Assembly: GCF_014303395.1 (NCBI RefSeq)
Contig: NZ_CP060298.1
Span: forward strand, 4,111,001 to 4,175,000
DNA from: Nakamurella sp. PAMC28650
GTDB taxonomy: Bacteria; Actinomycetota; Actinomycetes; Mycobacteriales; Nakamurellaceae
Length of the DNA stretch: 64,000 nucleotides
Direction of reading: 5' to 3'
The position numbers and the translations under genes are program-made. The notes beneath the pieces were generated by a model. The model was not told where the DNA came from, made no database searches, and saw only the letters and a list, made by a program, of their open reading frames with translations. Below, one piece after another: positions 27,146 to 35,783 of the stretch (the stretch's first letter is position 1; each line of letters begins with the position of its first letter).

Positions 27146-27556
27146 ATGGTCGGCATGCACTCAGAACTGATCACGGTCCGCACCGGACGACATCCGGTCG
27201 TCCACGATCTGACCACCACCTGCGAGAGGTTCCTGACCGGAGGCGACGGGCTGCTGAACGTCTTCGTCCCGCACGCTACCGCCGGCCTCGCGACCATCGA
27301 GACCGGCGCCGGAAGTGACGACGATCTCCTGGCCGCCGTCGAAGCGCTGCTGCCGTCCGACGACCGGTGGGCCCATCGGCACGGATCGGGCGGCCACGGC
27401 CGCGATCATGTACTGCCGGGCATCATCTCGCCGTCGGTCACCATTCCGGTCATCGGCGGCCGCCTCCAGCTGGGCGTCTGGCAGTCGATCTGCCTGGTCG
27501 ACACCAATGTCGACAACCCGGAGCGAAATGTGCGGCTCAGCTTCGTGGCCGGTTGA
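27146..27556 (+). CDS. YjbQ family protein (UPF0047, secondary thiamine-phosphate synthase-like)
   Basis: 136 residues (an alternative ATG at 27155 gives 133). Signatures: LNVFVPHATAGLATIETG, HGSGGHGRDHVLPGIISPS and LGVWQSICLVDTNVDNPERN, the conserved His-rich core of YjbQ proteins. The family can give weak thiamine-phosphate synthase activity in Escherichia coli, but its native role is not settled. The DNA glycosylase gene follows after a single base, which suggests cotranscription. Confidence 0.85.
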   Translation: MVGMHSELITVRTGRHPVVHDLTTTCERFLTGGDGLLNVFVPHATAGLATIETGAGSDDDLLAAVEALLPSDDRWAHRHGSGGHGRDHVLPGIISPSVTIPVIGGRLQLGVWQSICLVDTNVDNPERNVRLSFVAG

Positions 27557-27557
27557 G

Positions 27558-28487
27558 GTGGGCGGCTTCCACCTCGGGACGACCGGGACCACCCCTGCGC
27601 TCCGGACGATCGACCAGCCGACCGACCGGACCGCCCACCTGGATCTCACAGCGCCCTTCGAGGTCGGTCCGGCCCTCGCCGTGCTCGCCGCCACCGCCCT
27701 CCCCGGCGCCGAGCTGGTGGACGTCGAGTCAGCCTGTCTGACAGGATTTCTCGCCCGGCCGGACGATACGCCGACACTGGTGACGGTCCGTCTCCACCGC
27801 GACCACGTCGAGCTGACCCACGCGGCATCGAGCGGGCGCGAACTCGAACATCTGACGGCCACCGTCCGCAGCTGTCTCGACCTGGACGCCGACCCGGACG
27901 CCGTCGCGACCGCCCTCGGCGCGGACCCGCAGATCGGTGCGATGGTCAGATCCCGGCCCGGTCTGCGGGTCATCGGCTACCCGGACGGTTTCGAGGCGGC
28001 CGTGATGACCATCATCGGGCAGCAGGTGTCGGTGGCGGCCGCCCGCGGGTTCGGCGCCCGCGCGGTGGCGGCCTTCGGCGGCGTGCCGCAGAGCACCACC
28101 GGGCTTCGCCCCTTCCCGACCGCGGCGGACCTTTCCGCCGTCCACCCGACGGAGATCCAGGCTGCGATCGGCGTCACGCATTCCAGGGCCCGATCCATCC
28201 AGGCCCTGGCCACCGCCTGTACCGAGGGCCTCGCCATCAGCCCGGGGCCCGACGGTCCCGGCCTGCGCCGAGAGCTGTTGGCCCTGCCGGGGATCGGCCC
28301 GTGGACCGTCGATCTGCTGGCGGTGCGCGCCCTCGGCGACCGCGATGGATATCCGTCCGGTGACCTGGTCCTGCAGCGTGCCCTGGGCGTCGGATCGGCG
28401 ATCGAGGCCAGGACCGCCGCCGAAGCCTGGTCCCCATTTCGCGCCTATGCGCTCTTCCACCTGTGGTCCAGTGCCCTGGGCATCTGA
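27558..28487 (+). CDS. AlkA-type DNA-3-methyladenine glycosylase
   Basis: 309 residues from GTG 27558, one base after the YjbQ stop. An N-terminal AlkA_N-like domain of about 110 residues is followed by the helix-hairpin-helix glycosylase: FEAAVMTIIGQQVSVAAARG, LLALPGIGPWTVDLLAVRAL and the downstream YPSGDLVLQRALGV, whose Asp is in the catalytic position. It removes alkylated bases from DNA. No Ada methyl-acceptor domain is fused, although AlkA-like domains are often found in Ada fusions in actinobacteria. Confidence 0.88.
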   Translation: MGGFHLGTTGTTPALRTIDQPTDRTAHLDLTAPFEVGPALAVLAATALPGAELVDVESACLTGFLARPDDTPTLVTVRLHRDHVELTHAASSGRELEHLTATVRSCLDLDADPDAVATALGADPQIGAMVRSRPGLRVIGYPDGFEAAVMTIIGQQVSVAAARGFGARAVAAFGGVPQSTTGLRPFPTAADLSAVHPTEIQAAIGVTHSRARSIQALATACTEGLAISPGPDGPGLRRELLALPGIGPWTVDLLAVRALGDRDGYPSGDLVLQRALGVGSAIEARTAAEAWSPFRAYALFHLWSSALGI

Positions 28488-28517
28488 CCCGATGTGAACA
28501 CCGAGGAGGAAACGAAG

Positions 28518-29307
28518 ATGGACTCGGACGAATCCAGGTCGCCGGACCACATTCGACCACGGAGGGATCACCCTGTCCTATCTGGATTCCGGTGGACCGG
28601 GACCGGTCCTGCTGGCACTGCACGGTCACCTCAACGAAGCGCGTTTCGTGCATCAGGGAGCCGTACCACCCGATCTCGGATACCGGGTGGTGGCCCTCGA
28701 TCAGCGTGGCCACGGGGAATCCGGACATGCTCACAGCTACGCCACCGACCGATACGTCGACGATGCGGTGGCGCTGCTCGATCACCTCGGCATCGCCACC
28801 GCTGTCCTGCTCGGCCATTCCCTGGGCGCCGCCGTGGCCTATCTGCTCGCAGCCCGGGCCCCGGCACGGGTCACAGCCATGATCGTCGTGGACATCGGGG
28901 CGGTGATCGACGACGACCTGGGCATCACCCGGCAATGGCCGCGACGGGCGGCGAGCAAGGAGGATCTGGTCACCGCATTCGGTTTCATGGGTTCGAAGCA
29001 GGCCTACGTGATGCGCCACTACGCCGATGGTTGGGGAGTGCCATGGTGCGCGGACGAGATGGTCGCCTCCCAGCAGGAACTCAACGGCGATCACTGGCGG
29101 GAATGGCTTGCGACCACCATGCCTGCACTGCTGATCCATGGCGTCGAGAGCCGACAGCTGTCCGGCGATCACGCGGAGGACATGGCGGCCCGACGTAGCG
29201 GGACCACGCTGCGCCATCTGCCGGGAGGGCACGCCGTGTACGCCGACAACCCCGACGGCTATGCCGCCGAAGTGCGCGCGTTCCTGCGAACGATCCACGG
29301 CTCGTAG
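28518..29307 (+). pseudogene. Alpha/beta hydrolase with a 5' frameshift
   Basis: An ATG at 28518 has an ideal GAGGAGG site, but its frame leaves the family pattern after about 11 codons. The conserved hydrolase start, FDHGGITLSYLDSGGPGPVL and LLALHGHLNEARFVHQ, lies in the next frame with no start codon before GTG 28648. One extra base near 28551 would join the two. Downstream the frame is intact: VVALDQRGHGESGHAH, nucleophile Ser in LLGHSLGAAVAYLLAA and C-terminal GGHAVYADNPDGYAAEV with the catalytic His. Starting at 28648 would lose the oxyanion HG motif. The gene is either broken or carries a sequence error. Confidence 0.75.
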
Positions 29308-29333
29308 GTCGGCCCACTGCCGACGACGCGGTG

Positions 29334-29378
29334 GACGACCGCGGCCCGGACGACCGCGGCCCGGACGACCGCGGCCCG
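29334..29378. repeat. Three perfect 15-bp tandem repeats in the 471-bp gap before the PAS-EAL gene
   Basis: GACGACCGCGGCCCG at 29334-29348, 29349-29363 and 29364-29378, followed by a partial fourth unit, 27 bases beyond the hydrolase stop. The rest of the gap to 29778 is AT-richer than the surroundings (for example 29450-29520), with no open frame of note, and is presumably the promoter region of the PAS-EAL gene. Confidence 0.85.
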
Positions 29379-29778
29379 GACGATCACGGCGCCACCCGCG
29401 CGCCCCGCCGATCCCCGACCCAGATCGAGGACACCGAGCGTCCTGGCGGAATTGTTCGATACCGTCGAAACAACGTTATCTCGCTCGGGAATACTTACTA
29501 ATTGTCGACCGCCCACCCTCGAAGGGGTGTTTTCGATGATCCTGAGGATTAAACCCGACCGGTGATCACGCGGGGCCATACCGCGTTCATGGCATCATCG
29601 GAGATGGACACCGCGTCGTTCTCTACGCAGGTGGTGGCCGGTGGCGTAGGGTTGACCACGGGATGACGGCGGCATCGACTCCGACATCAGTGACACTTGC
29701 CCTTCTAATTGACGAGGCGTTCCGGAGTCGATCGAAGAAACGAATTTCACGGCATAGCGACCAGACCATGGGGGAAAC

Positions 29779-31427
29779 GTGACGACTACCCGGAGGGGCA
29801 GCCGACTCCCGAATGCGGGCGCAATGGCGATGAATCCGTCTCAACATTCCCCACGTTCCTCGGACACCCTGTGGGCCTGGAAGATCGACCTCGCCGGCAC
29901 GTTCCTGTCCTGCGGCGGCAACAGCCTCGAGGTGGTGGGGTACGGGGCCGAGGAGCTCGTCGGCAGCCCGGCCGGCCGGGTGATGGATATCGGTGGGTTC
30001 GGCCGGAGCGACCGTTCACCGGCTACCCCCGAGGGCCCTGACGGATGGTCGGCGTCGGTGGTCGAGGGCCGTCACCGCAGCGGCGCCGCGATCTGATTCG
30101 AGGTGACCGGCCGTCTCATGCGCGACCAGAACGGGAGTGTCGTCGGATTGGAGGGATTCAGCAGGCGTCGAGTCATCGACCCGCGGCGCGGTCCGGCCGA
30201 TCAGGTCGTCCAGAGCCGCATCGAGGCGGTGTTGGAGCACGAACTGCTGACCATCGTGTTCCAGCCGATCGTCGAGCTGTCCGGCGGCCTGGTCGTCGGG
30301 GTCGAGGCACTGAGCCGCTTCTCGGCCGAACCGAGTGCACCACCCGACCGATGGTTCGCCGACGCCGCCTCCGTGGGGCTGGGAGTGGAACTGGAGCTGC
30401 TCGCCGTTCGACGGGCGCTGGACGCCGCGGTGGAATACCCGGACACCTGCACGTCTCGGTCAACGCGTCACCAGAGGCCTGTCTGGATTCCCGCCTCGCC
30501 GATCTGATCCGCCATGGACCGATCGACCTCCGGCGTGTCGTCATCGAACTGACCGAGCACACCCCGGTGGTCGACTACGGCTTGCTGGACGAGTCGCTGC
30601 GGGATCTGCGCAAGCAGGGCCTGCGCATCGCCGTCGACGACGCCGGGGCCGGGTTCTCCTCGCTGCAGCACATCCTGCAGTTGAAACCGGCCCTGATCAA
30701 GCTCGACCGGCAGGTGGTGGCCAACCTCGACATCGACAGGGGCCGGCAGGCTCTCGGCGCGGCCATGGTGTCGTTCGCCGATCACATCGGGGCGCAGGTG
30801 ATCGCCGAGGGGATCGAGACCGCCGCCGAGTTCCAGATGGCGACCGAGCTGGGAATGACTGCGGTGCAGGGATTTCTGTTCGGCCGACCGACCGCGGACC
30901 GCAGGGAATGGCAACGGTGGGACACTGCTCTCGAACTTCCCCGGACGGTGTCGGCACCGACCGAATCCGGGCGCCTGCCTCCCTTCCCGACGCCCGGGCC
31001 GGACGATGCTCTGCGTCGGCGCACCGAACGGGACAGCAGCTTCCTGTACGTGGCGGCCGACGTGTTCGACGCCCTGCCGGATCCGACAGTCGTGCTGGAC
31101 GGCGGCGGCTTCATCACGGCGACCAATCAGGCGTGGCGGGCCTTCGGCGTGCGGAACGGCGGTGGCCCGGAGTTCTCCGGAGTCGGGGTCAACTATCTCG
31201 ACGTCTGCCGCAGGGCCGCGGACGTCGGCGATCGCGACGCGAAGGAAGTGCTGGAGGGCCTGATCGCCGTCCTGGACGGGGAGATCGACGAAAGCGATCG
31301 CGAGTATCCCTGTTACGTAGCGGGTGCGGTGTACTGGTACCTGTCCAGGATCACCTCCCTCGGCGCGTCCCGGGGGGCCATCGCCGCCCATCTGGAGATC
31401 ACCGGCCGTCGACCCGACCTGATCTGA
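29779..31427 (+). pseudogene. PAS-EAL-PAS c-di-GMP phosphodiesterase-like gene, broken by a stop and a frameshift
   Basis: The frame starts at GTG 29779 (GGGGGAA upstream) and encodes a PAS domain (WAWKIDLAGTFLSCGGNSLE). A TGA at 30094-30096 interrupts it in frame; the sequence resumes at once (FEVTGRLMRDQNGSVVGLEG) and enters an EAL domain (LLTIVFQPIVELSGGLVVGV). Near 30448 one base appears to be missing, and the EAL domain continues in the next frame: LHVSVNASPEACLDSRLADL, RIAVDDAGAGFSSLQHILQL, LIKLDRQVV and AEGIETAAEF. A second PAS domain follows to 31427. The characteristic EAL motif is EAL at VGVEALSRF, and DDAGAG keeps the metal-binding Asp pair. As given it cannot make a full protein. 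Confidence 0.85.
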
Positions 31428-31459
31428 CCCGATCTGATCTGATCTGACCTGACCCGACC
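31411..31459. repeat. 5-bp tandem repeat over the end of the PAS-EAL gene
   Basis: Nine units of GAYYY (GACCC, GACCT or GATCT) run from 31411 to 31455, with a partial tenth to 31459. The TGA stop of the gene (31425-31427) is inside the array. Confidence 0.85.
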
Positions 31460-31503
31460 GGGTCGCCGGGGCTGGTCTCCGTCGATGCGGCAGCAGTGGC
31501 CTT

Positions 31504-31893
31504 CTACAACGCGGCACGGATCCTGGCGGCAGCATCGTCCAGGTCGGACGCGGTCGCCGGGTCGGCCTGCTGCAGATCGAAGTCCGACAGTCCCCACACC
31601 GGATAGACGTGCAGATGGAGGTGCTCCACCTCGAAGCCGGCGATGATCAGCGCAGCACGGGGGGCGCCGAAGGCGCTCTTCACCGCCCGGCCGATCTGCT
31701 GGGCGACCCGGGTGCAGTGCGCCAGCAGTTCCGGGTCGGCGTCCGTCCACTGATCGATCTCCGCGCGCGGCACGACCAGCGTATGGCCGGGCCGGATCGG
31801 CGCGATGGTCAGGAACGCGACGGCAAGATCGTCCTCGTGGACGAACCGCCCTGGCAGCTCTCGATCGATGATCCTGGAGAAGAGGGTCGGCAT
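31504..31893 (-). CDS. HIT-family nucleotide hydrolase
   Basis: 129 residues from ATG 31893; an upstream extension to 31962 has no support. The sequence begins MPTLFSRIIDRELPGRFVHE, typical for HIT hydrolases, and the histidine triad is HLHLHVYP near residue 95. Members hydrolyse nucleoside phosphoramidates, AppppA or AMP conjugates. The gene lies 44 bases downstream of the MocR-type regulator on the same strand and may be cotranscribed. Confidence 0.9.
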   Translation of the reverse strand: MPTLFSRIIDRELPGRFVHEDDLAVAFLTIAPIRPGHTLVVPRAEIDQWTDADPELLAHCTRVAQQIGRAVKSAFGAPRAALIIAGFEVEHLHLHVYPVWGLSDFDLQQADPATASDLDDAAARIRAAL

Positions 31894-31937
31894 GCAGGCA
31901 GTCTGCCGTACCCACCGGGGAACCGACGGTCGGCTGC

Positions 31938-33311
31938 TCAGCGTGCTTCGCGCCAGCCCCACATCCTGGTGGCTGCGCCCAGCTCGGCGGCGACCTCCTC
32001 GTGGTGCGAGGCGACCAGTCCGCAGGTGACCCGCAGATGGGCATCCTCGTCCGGCCGCGCGGAGAACGGACGACCGGCCGCCGCACCGATCCGGGCCGCC
32101 GCCAGCCTCAGCAGCGCAGCGGTCTCGTCCTTCACCGGCAGCCAGAGATTGATCCCGTCACGGGCCGCCACCTGGACTCCCAGGCCGGACAGGTCCTGCA
32201 CCAGATCCTCCCGCCGACGCGCGTAGGTCGCCCTGGCGTGCTCGACCTGCGCCAGGCTCTCCGGCTCCACCAGCAGGTGCAGCAGGACCGACTGCAGCAG
32301 CCGGCTCGTCCAGCCCTGCCCGAGCCGCCGGCGCTCGCTGATCCGATCCACCAGATCGACCGGCCCGCTCATCGCAGCCAGCCGCAGGTCGGGCCCGTGG
32401 GACTTGGAGAAACTGCGGATGTGCAGCGTCTGCTCCGGCAGATGGCTGCCGATGCTGACGGCCGGGCTGCTGCTGATCGCCCCGGCCGAATCGTCCTCGA
32501 CCACGATCACGGCGCTGCGCCGCAGGATGGCGGCCAGTTCCGTGATCCGTTCCGCCGAGTAGGAGATACCGGTGGGGTTGTGGGCCCGCGGCTGGAGGAA
32601 GACGACCTTGACGTCGGCGGTGATCGCCGCCGCAAGTTCCGCAGCGAGCATGCCGGACCCGTCCAGGCCGACCCCGACGAACGCGATACCCATCGACTCG
32701 AGGAGATCCAGCAGTGGCGGGAAGGCCGGATGTTCGACGACCACCTTGTCGCCGAACCTGAGCAGCTGGGAGGCGATCTGCTGGATGGCATCCATCGCGC
32801 CGTCCACGATGGCGAAACGCCCGGCGGTGTAGGGCCAGTCGTGTCGGAGAACCTCGACCAGTGCGGGTAGTGCGGCGTCGTCCAGATAGCTGTTGACCGT
32901 CCGCCGGTCCGGGATCTGCTGCAACGCCGCGGAAAGGTCCGGCAACAGCAGCGGGTCCGGCACCCCGGTGGCCAGATCCAACTCGAACAGGGACGTCCGG
33001 TCGACAGCCTGTCGGTACCGGGTCAGTCCGGCGCTGCGATCGGCGGCGCCCCCGCCCTTCCCGAGGGCACCGGTACGGATCGCGACCACCGTGCCGCGGC
33101 GGCCGTCGGTGTGCAGGAGGCCGCCGCGGACCAGCAGCGCCCACGCGGCGTTGACCGTCGTCGGCGAGAGGTTCAATGCCTTGGCCACCGCTCTGATGGG
33201 TGGGAGTCGATCTCCTTCGAGCAGCACCTGGTCGCGGATCGCCCCGCTGACGGCGTCGGCCAGTCCACGGCTGGTCGGAAGCCGCAGCCGTGATCTCAGC
33301 TCCTGCATCAT
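31938..33311 (-). CDS. MocR-type (GntR-aminotransferase) transcriptional regulator
   Basis: 457 residues. The N-terminal GntR winged helix (about 8-80) shows SRGLADAVSGAIRDQVLLEG, LPPIRAVAKALNLSPTTVNA and GLLHTDGRRGTVVAIRTG. The C-terminal fold-type I aminotransferase domain has NPTGISYSAERI and PLP lysine K303 in RSFSKSHGPDLRLA. MocR proteins sense PLP or amino-metabolites. It is divergent from the beta-alanine-type aminotransferase and pyrimidine degradation genes across 138 bases that hold two nested palindromes, so it is the likely regulator of that operon. The enzymatic domain usually has no catalytic role. Confidence 0.9.
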   Translation of the reverse strand: MMQELRSRLRLPTSRGLADAVSGAIRDQVLLEGDRLPPIRAVAKALNLSPTTVNAAWALLVRGGLLHTDGRRGTVVAIRTGALGKGGGAADRSAGLTRYRQAVDRTSLFELDLATGVPDPLLLPDLSAALQQIPDRRTVNSYLDDAALPALVEVLRHDWPYTAGRFAIVDGAMDAIQQIASQLLRFGDKVVVEHPAFPPLLDLLESMGIAFVGVGLDGSGMLAAELAAAITADVKVVFLQPRAHNPTGISYSAERITELAAILRRSAVIVVEDDSAGAISSSPAVSIGSHLPEQTLHIRSFSKSHGPDLRLAAMSGPVDLVDRISERRRLGQGWTSRLLQSVLLHLLVEPESLAQVEHARATYARRREDLVQDLSGLGVQVAARDGINLWLPVKDETAALLRLAAARIGAAAGRPFSARPDEDAHLRVTCGLVASHHEEVAAELGAATRMWGWREAR

Positions 33312-33320
33312 TTCGCCAAC

Positions 33321-33344
33321 GTAACATCTTTGTAGTGTTACAAA
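33321..33344. promoter_or_regulatory. Nested palindromes: probable MocR operator
   Basis: GTAACA-N9-TGTTAC (33321-33341) overlaps TTTGTA-GTGT-TACAAA (33329-33344), both perfect. The patch is unusually AT-rich for this genome and lies 10 bases ahead of the MocR start and about 105 bases ahead of the aminotransferase start, so one site could serve both divergent promoters. Confidence 0.6.
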
Positions 33345-33449
33345 AAGGGTCTTGTGCCAGGTGCAGCTGGATCGTACGTTGGACGTTCACCAGCCGGCCG
33401 TTCAGCCACCACCATGCGACGACCACCACGACGACAGGGACTCCGCCAG

Positions 33450-34805
33450 ATGAACGATTCCGCACGCGGTGCCCACATCAGGAAGCTCGACCGCGAGCAC
33501 GTGTTCACGTCGTGGGCCGCCCAGGACGTGGTGGCTCCGATGCCCATCGCCGGCGCACTGGGGAGCGAGTTCTGGGACTACGACGGCAACACCTACCTCG
33601 ACTTCTCCTCCCAGCTGGTGAATGTCAACATCGGCTATCAGCACCCGAAACTCGTTGCGGCCATCCAGGAACAGGCTGGACTGCTGTGCTCGGTCGGTCC
33701 CAACTTCGCCAACGAGGCGCGGAGCGAGGCCGCTGCCCTGATCGCCGCCAAGGCCCCCGGCGATCTCAACCGGGTCTTCTTCACCACCGGCGGCGCCGAG
33801 GCGAACGAGCACGCCATGCGGATGGCCAGGGTGCACACCGGTCGCCACAAGATCCTGTCCACCTACCGCAGCTATCACGGCTCGGTCGGCAACTCGATGG
33901 TCGCCACCGGGGAACCGAGACGGTGGTCGGCGGAGACCGGCGTGAGTGGTCACGTGCATTTCTGGGGGCCGTACGCCTACCGGTCGCCGTTCCACAGCGT
34001 CGACGAGGCCCAGGAATGCGAGCGGGCCATCGAACACCTCGAGAACGTCCTGATGGTCGAGGGCCCGAACCAGATCGCCGCCATCCTGCTGGAGACGGTG
34101 GTCGGTACCAACGGCATCATCGTCCCGCCCGACGGATATCTGGCCGGCGTCCGCGCGCTGTGCGACCGGTACGGCATCGTGATGATCTCCGACGAGGTGA
34201 TGGCCGGATTCGGCCGCTGCGGCGAATGGTTCGCGGTGGACCACTGGGGTGTCACACCTGATCTGCTGACCTTCGCCAAGGGCGTCAACAGCGGCTACGT
34301 CCCACTCGGCGGCGTCATCATCTCGGAGACGATCGCCCGGACCTTCTCCACCCGTCCCTATCCCGGCGGGCTGACCTATCAGGGCCATCCCCTCGGCTGC
34401 GCCTCGGCCGTCGCCAGCATCAAGATCTTCGAGGAGGAGAAGATCGTCGAGCACGCCCGCTGGCTCGGTACCGACGTGATCGGGCCGGAGCTGGCCAAGA
34501 TCGCCGACCGGCACCCCAGCGTGGGCGAGGTACGGGGGCTGGGCGTGTTCTGGGCCGTCGAGCTGGTCAAGGACCGTGCGACCAGAGACCCCCTCGTCCC
34601 CTACAACGCCTCAGGGGCGGAGGCCAAGCCGATGGCGGACTTCACCGCGGCCTGCAAGGAACGCGGCCTGTGGCCCTTCGTCCATTTCAACGGAACCCAC
34701 GTGGTCCCACCGTGCACCATCACCGAGATCGACCTGCGCCGGGGCCTGTCGCTGCTCGACGACGCGTTGACGGTGGCCGACGGCTACTACACCGGCGCGG
34801 AGTAG
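33450..34805 (+). CDS. Class III aminotransferase (omega-amino acid type)
   Basis: 451 residues from ATG 33450. Family motifs: GSEFWDYDGNTYLDFSSQLV, RVFFTTGGAEANEHAMRMAR, MISDEVMAGFGRCGEWFAVD and the PLP lysine K277 in LLTFAKGVNSGYVPLGG. In this context it most likely transaminates beta-alanine or 3-aminoisobutyrate, the end products of reductive pyrimidine breakdown, to malonate semialdehyde or methylmalonate semialdehyde. The amino acceptor cannot be told. The next gene starts 100 bases later. Confidence 0.88.
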   Translation: MNDSARGAHIRKLDREHVFTSWAAQDVVAPMPIAGALGSEFWDYDGNTYLDFSSQLVNVNIGYQHPKLVAAIQEQAGLLCSVGPNFANEARSEAAALIAAKAPGDLNRVFFTTGGAEANEHAMRMARVHTGRHKILSTYRSYHGSVGNSMVATGEPRRWSAETGVSGHVHFWGPYAYRSPFHSVDEAQECERAIEHLENVLMVEGPNQIAAILLETVVGTNGIIVPPDGYLAGVRALCDRYGIVMISDEVMAGFGRCGEWFAVDHWGVTPDLLTFAKGVNSGYVPLGGVIISETIARTFSTRPYPGGLTYQGHPLGCASAVASIKIFEEEKIVEHARWLGTDVIGPELAKIADRHPSVGEVRGLGVFWAVELVKDRATRDPLVPYNASGAEAKPMADFTAACKERGLWPFVHFNGTHVVPPCTITEIDLRRGLSLLDDALTVADGYYTGAE

Positions 34806-34905
34806 CCGGGAGCGGACACCGTAATCTGGCCGGGCACCCACCGACGCACGACCGCGCCAATGCCACCTCGACCATCAGGGACAAATCGACAGGAGCAACT
34901 GGACC

Positions 34906-35754
34906 ATGACGATCGTCAGGGCAGCACTGACCCAGCTGGCGTGGACCGGCGACAAGGAGTCGATGATCGAACTGCACGAGAGGTACGCCCGCGACGCCGC
35001 CGCGCAGGGCGCACAGGTGATCTGTTTCCAGGAACTGTTCTACGGCCCGTACTTCGGCATCGTGCAGGACCAGAAGTACTACCAGTACACCGAAACCGTC
35101 CCGGGCCCGACGATCGAGCGATTCCAGGCCCTGGCGCGGGAGCTCGGTCTGGTGATGGTGCTACCGGTCTACGAGGTGGCCAACGAGGGCGAGTACTACA
35201 ACACCGCCGCCGTCGTGGACGCCGACGGGACCTACCTCGGCAAGTACCGCAAGCACCACATCCCGAATCTCCCGCAGTTCTGGGAGAAGTTCTACTTCCG
35301 ACCCGGCAATCTCGGCTATCCGGTGTTCCAGACGGCGGCCGGGCGGATCGGCGTCTACATCTGCTACGACCGGCACTTCCCCGAGGGCTGGCGTGAACTG
35401 GGGCTGAACAACGCGCAGATCGTCTTCAACCCCTCGGCGACCAAACCCGGCCTGTCCAACCGGCTCTGGGAACTCGAGCAGCCCGCCGCGGCGGCGAACA
35501 ACCAGTACTTCATCGGCGCCAACAACCGGGTCGGCATCGAGACCGAGGAGTTCGGCGAGGAGGCCGTCCGGTTCTACGGCTCCAGCTACTTCGTCGGCCC
35601 GCGCGGTACCTACGTCGGCGAGATCGCCTCGCAGGGTGAGAACGAGCTGATCATCAGAGATCTCGACCTGGCCGAGTTGACCCAGGCACGCAACGACTGG
35701 CAGTTCTACCGGGACCGACGCCCCGAGACCTACGACAAGATCACCGCACCGTAG
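34906..35754 (+). CDS. Beta-ureidopropionase (nitrilase-superfamily amidohydrolase)
   Basis: 282 residues. The Glu-Lys-Cys triad is visible: Glu43 in CFQELFYGPYFG, Lys116 in KYRKHHIPNLPQ and Cys153 in GVYICYDRHFPEGW. Other matches to beta-ureidopropionases and N-carbamoylputrescine-like amidases are ELGLNNAQIVFNPSATKPGL and IGANNRVGIETEEFG. It should hydrolyse N-carbamoyl-beta-alanine to beta-alanine, CO2 and ammonia. The dihydropyrimidinase gene follows after 29 bases. Confidence 0.9.
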   Translation: MTIVRAALTQLAWTGDKESMIELHERYARDAAAQGAQVICFQELFYGPYFGIVQDQKYYQYTETVPGPTIERFQALARELGLVMVLPVYEVANEGEYYNTAAVVDADGTYLGKYRKHHIPNLPQFWEKFYFRPGNLGYPVFQTAAGRIGVYICYDRHFPEGWRELGLNNAQIVFNPSATKPGLSNRLWELEQPAAAANNQYFIGANNRVGIETEEFGEEAVRFYGSSYFVGPRGTYVGEIASQGENELIIRDLDLAELTQARNDWQFYRDRRPETYDKITAP

Positions 35755-35783
35755 CCCCCGTCGTCAGCGCAGAACGGAGCCTC

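Noticed and set aside
29455..29469. TTCGA-N5-TCGAA palindrome as an SOS (LexA) box
   Set aside because: Does not match the actinobacterial LexA pattern GAAC-N4-GTTC, and the next gene is not a repair gene.
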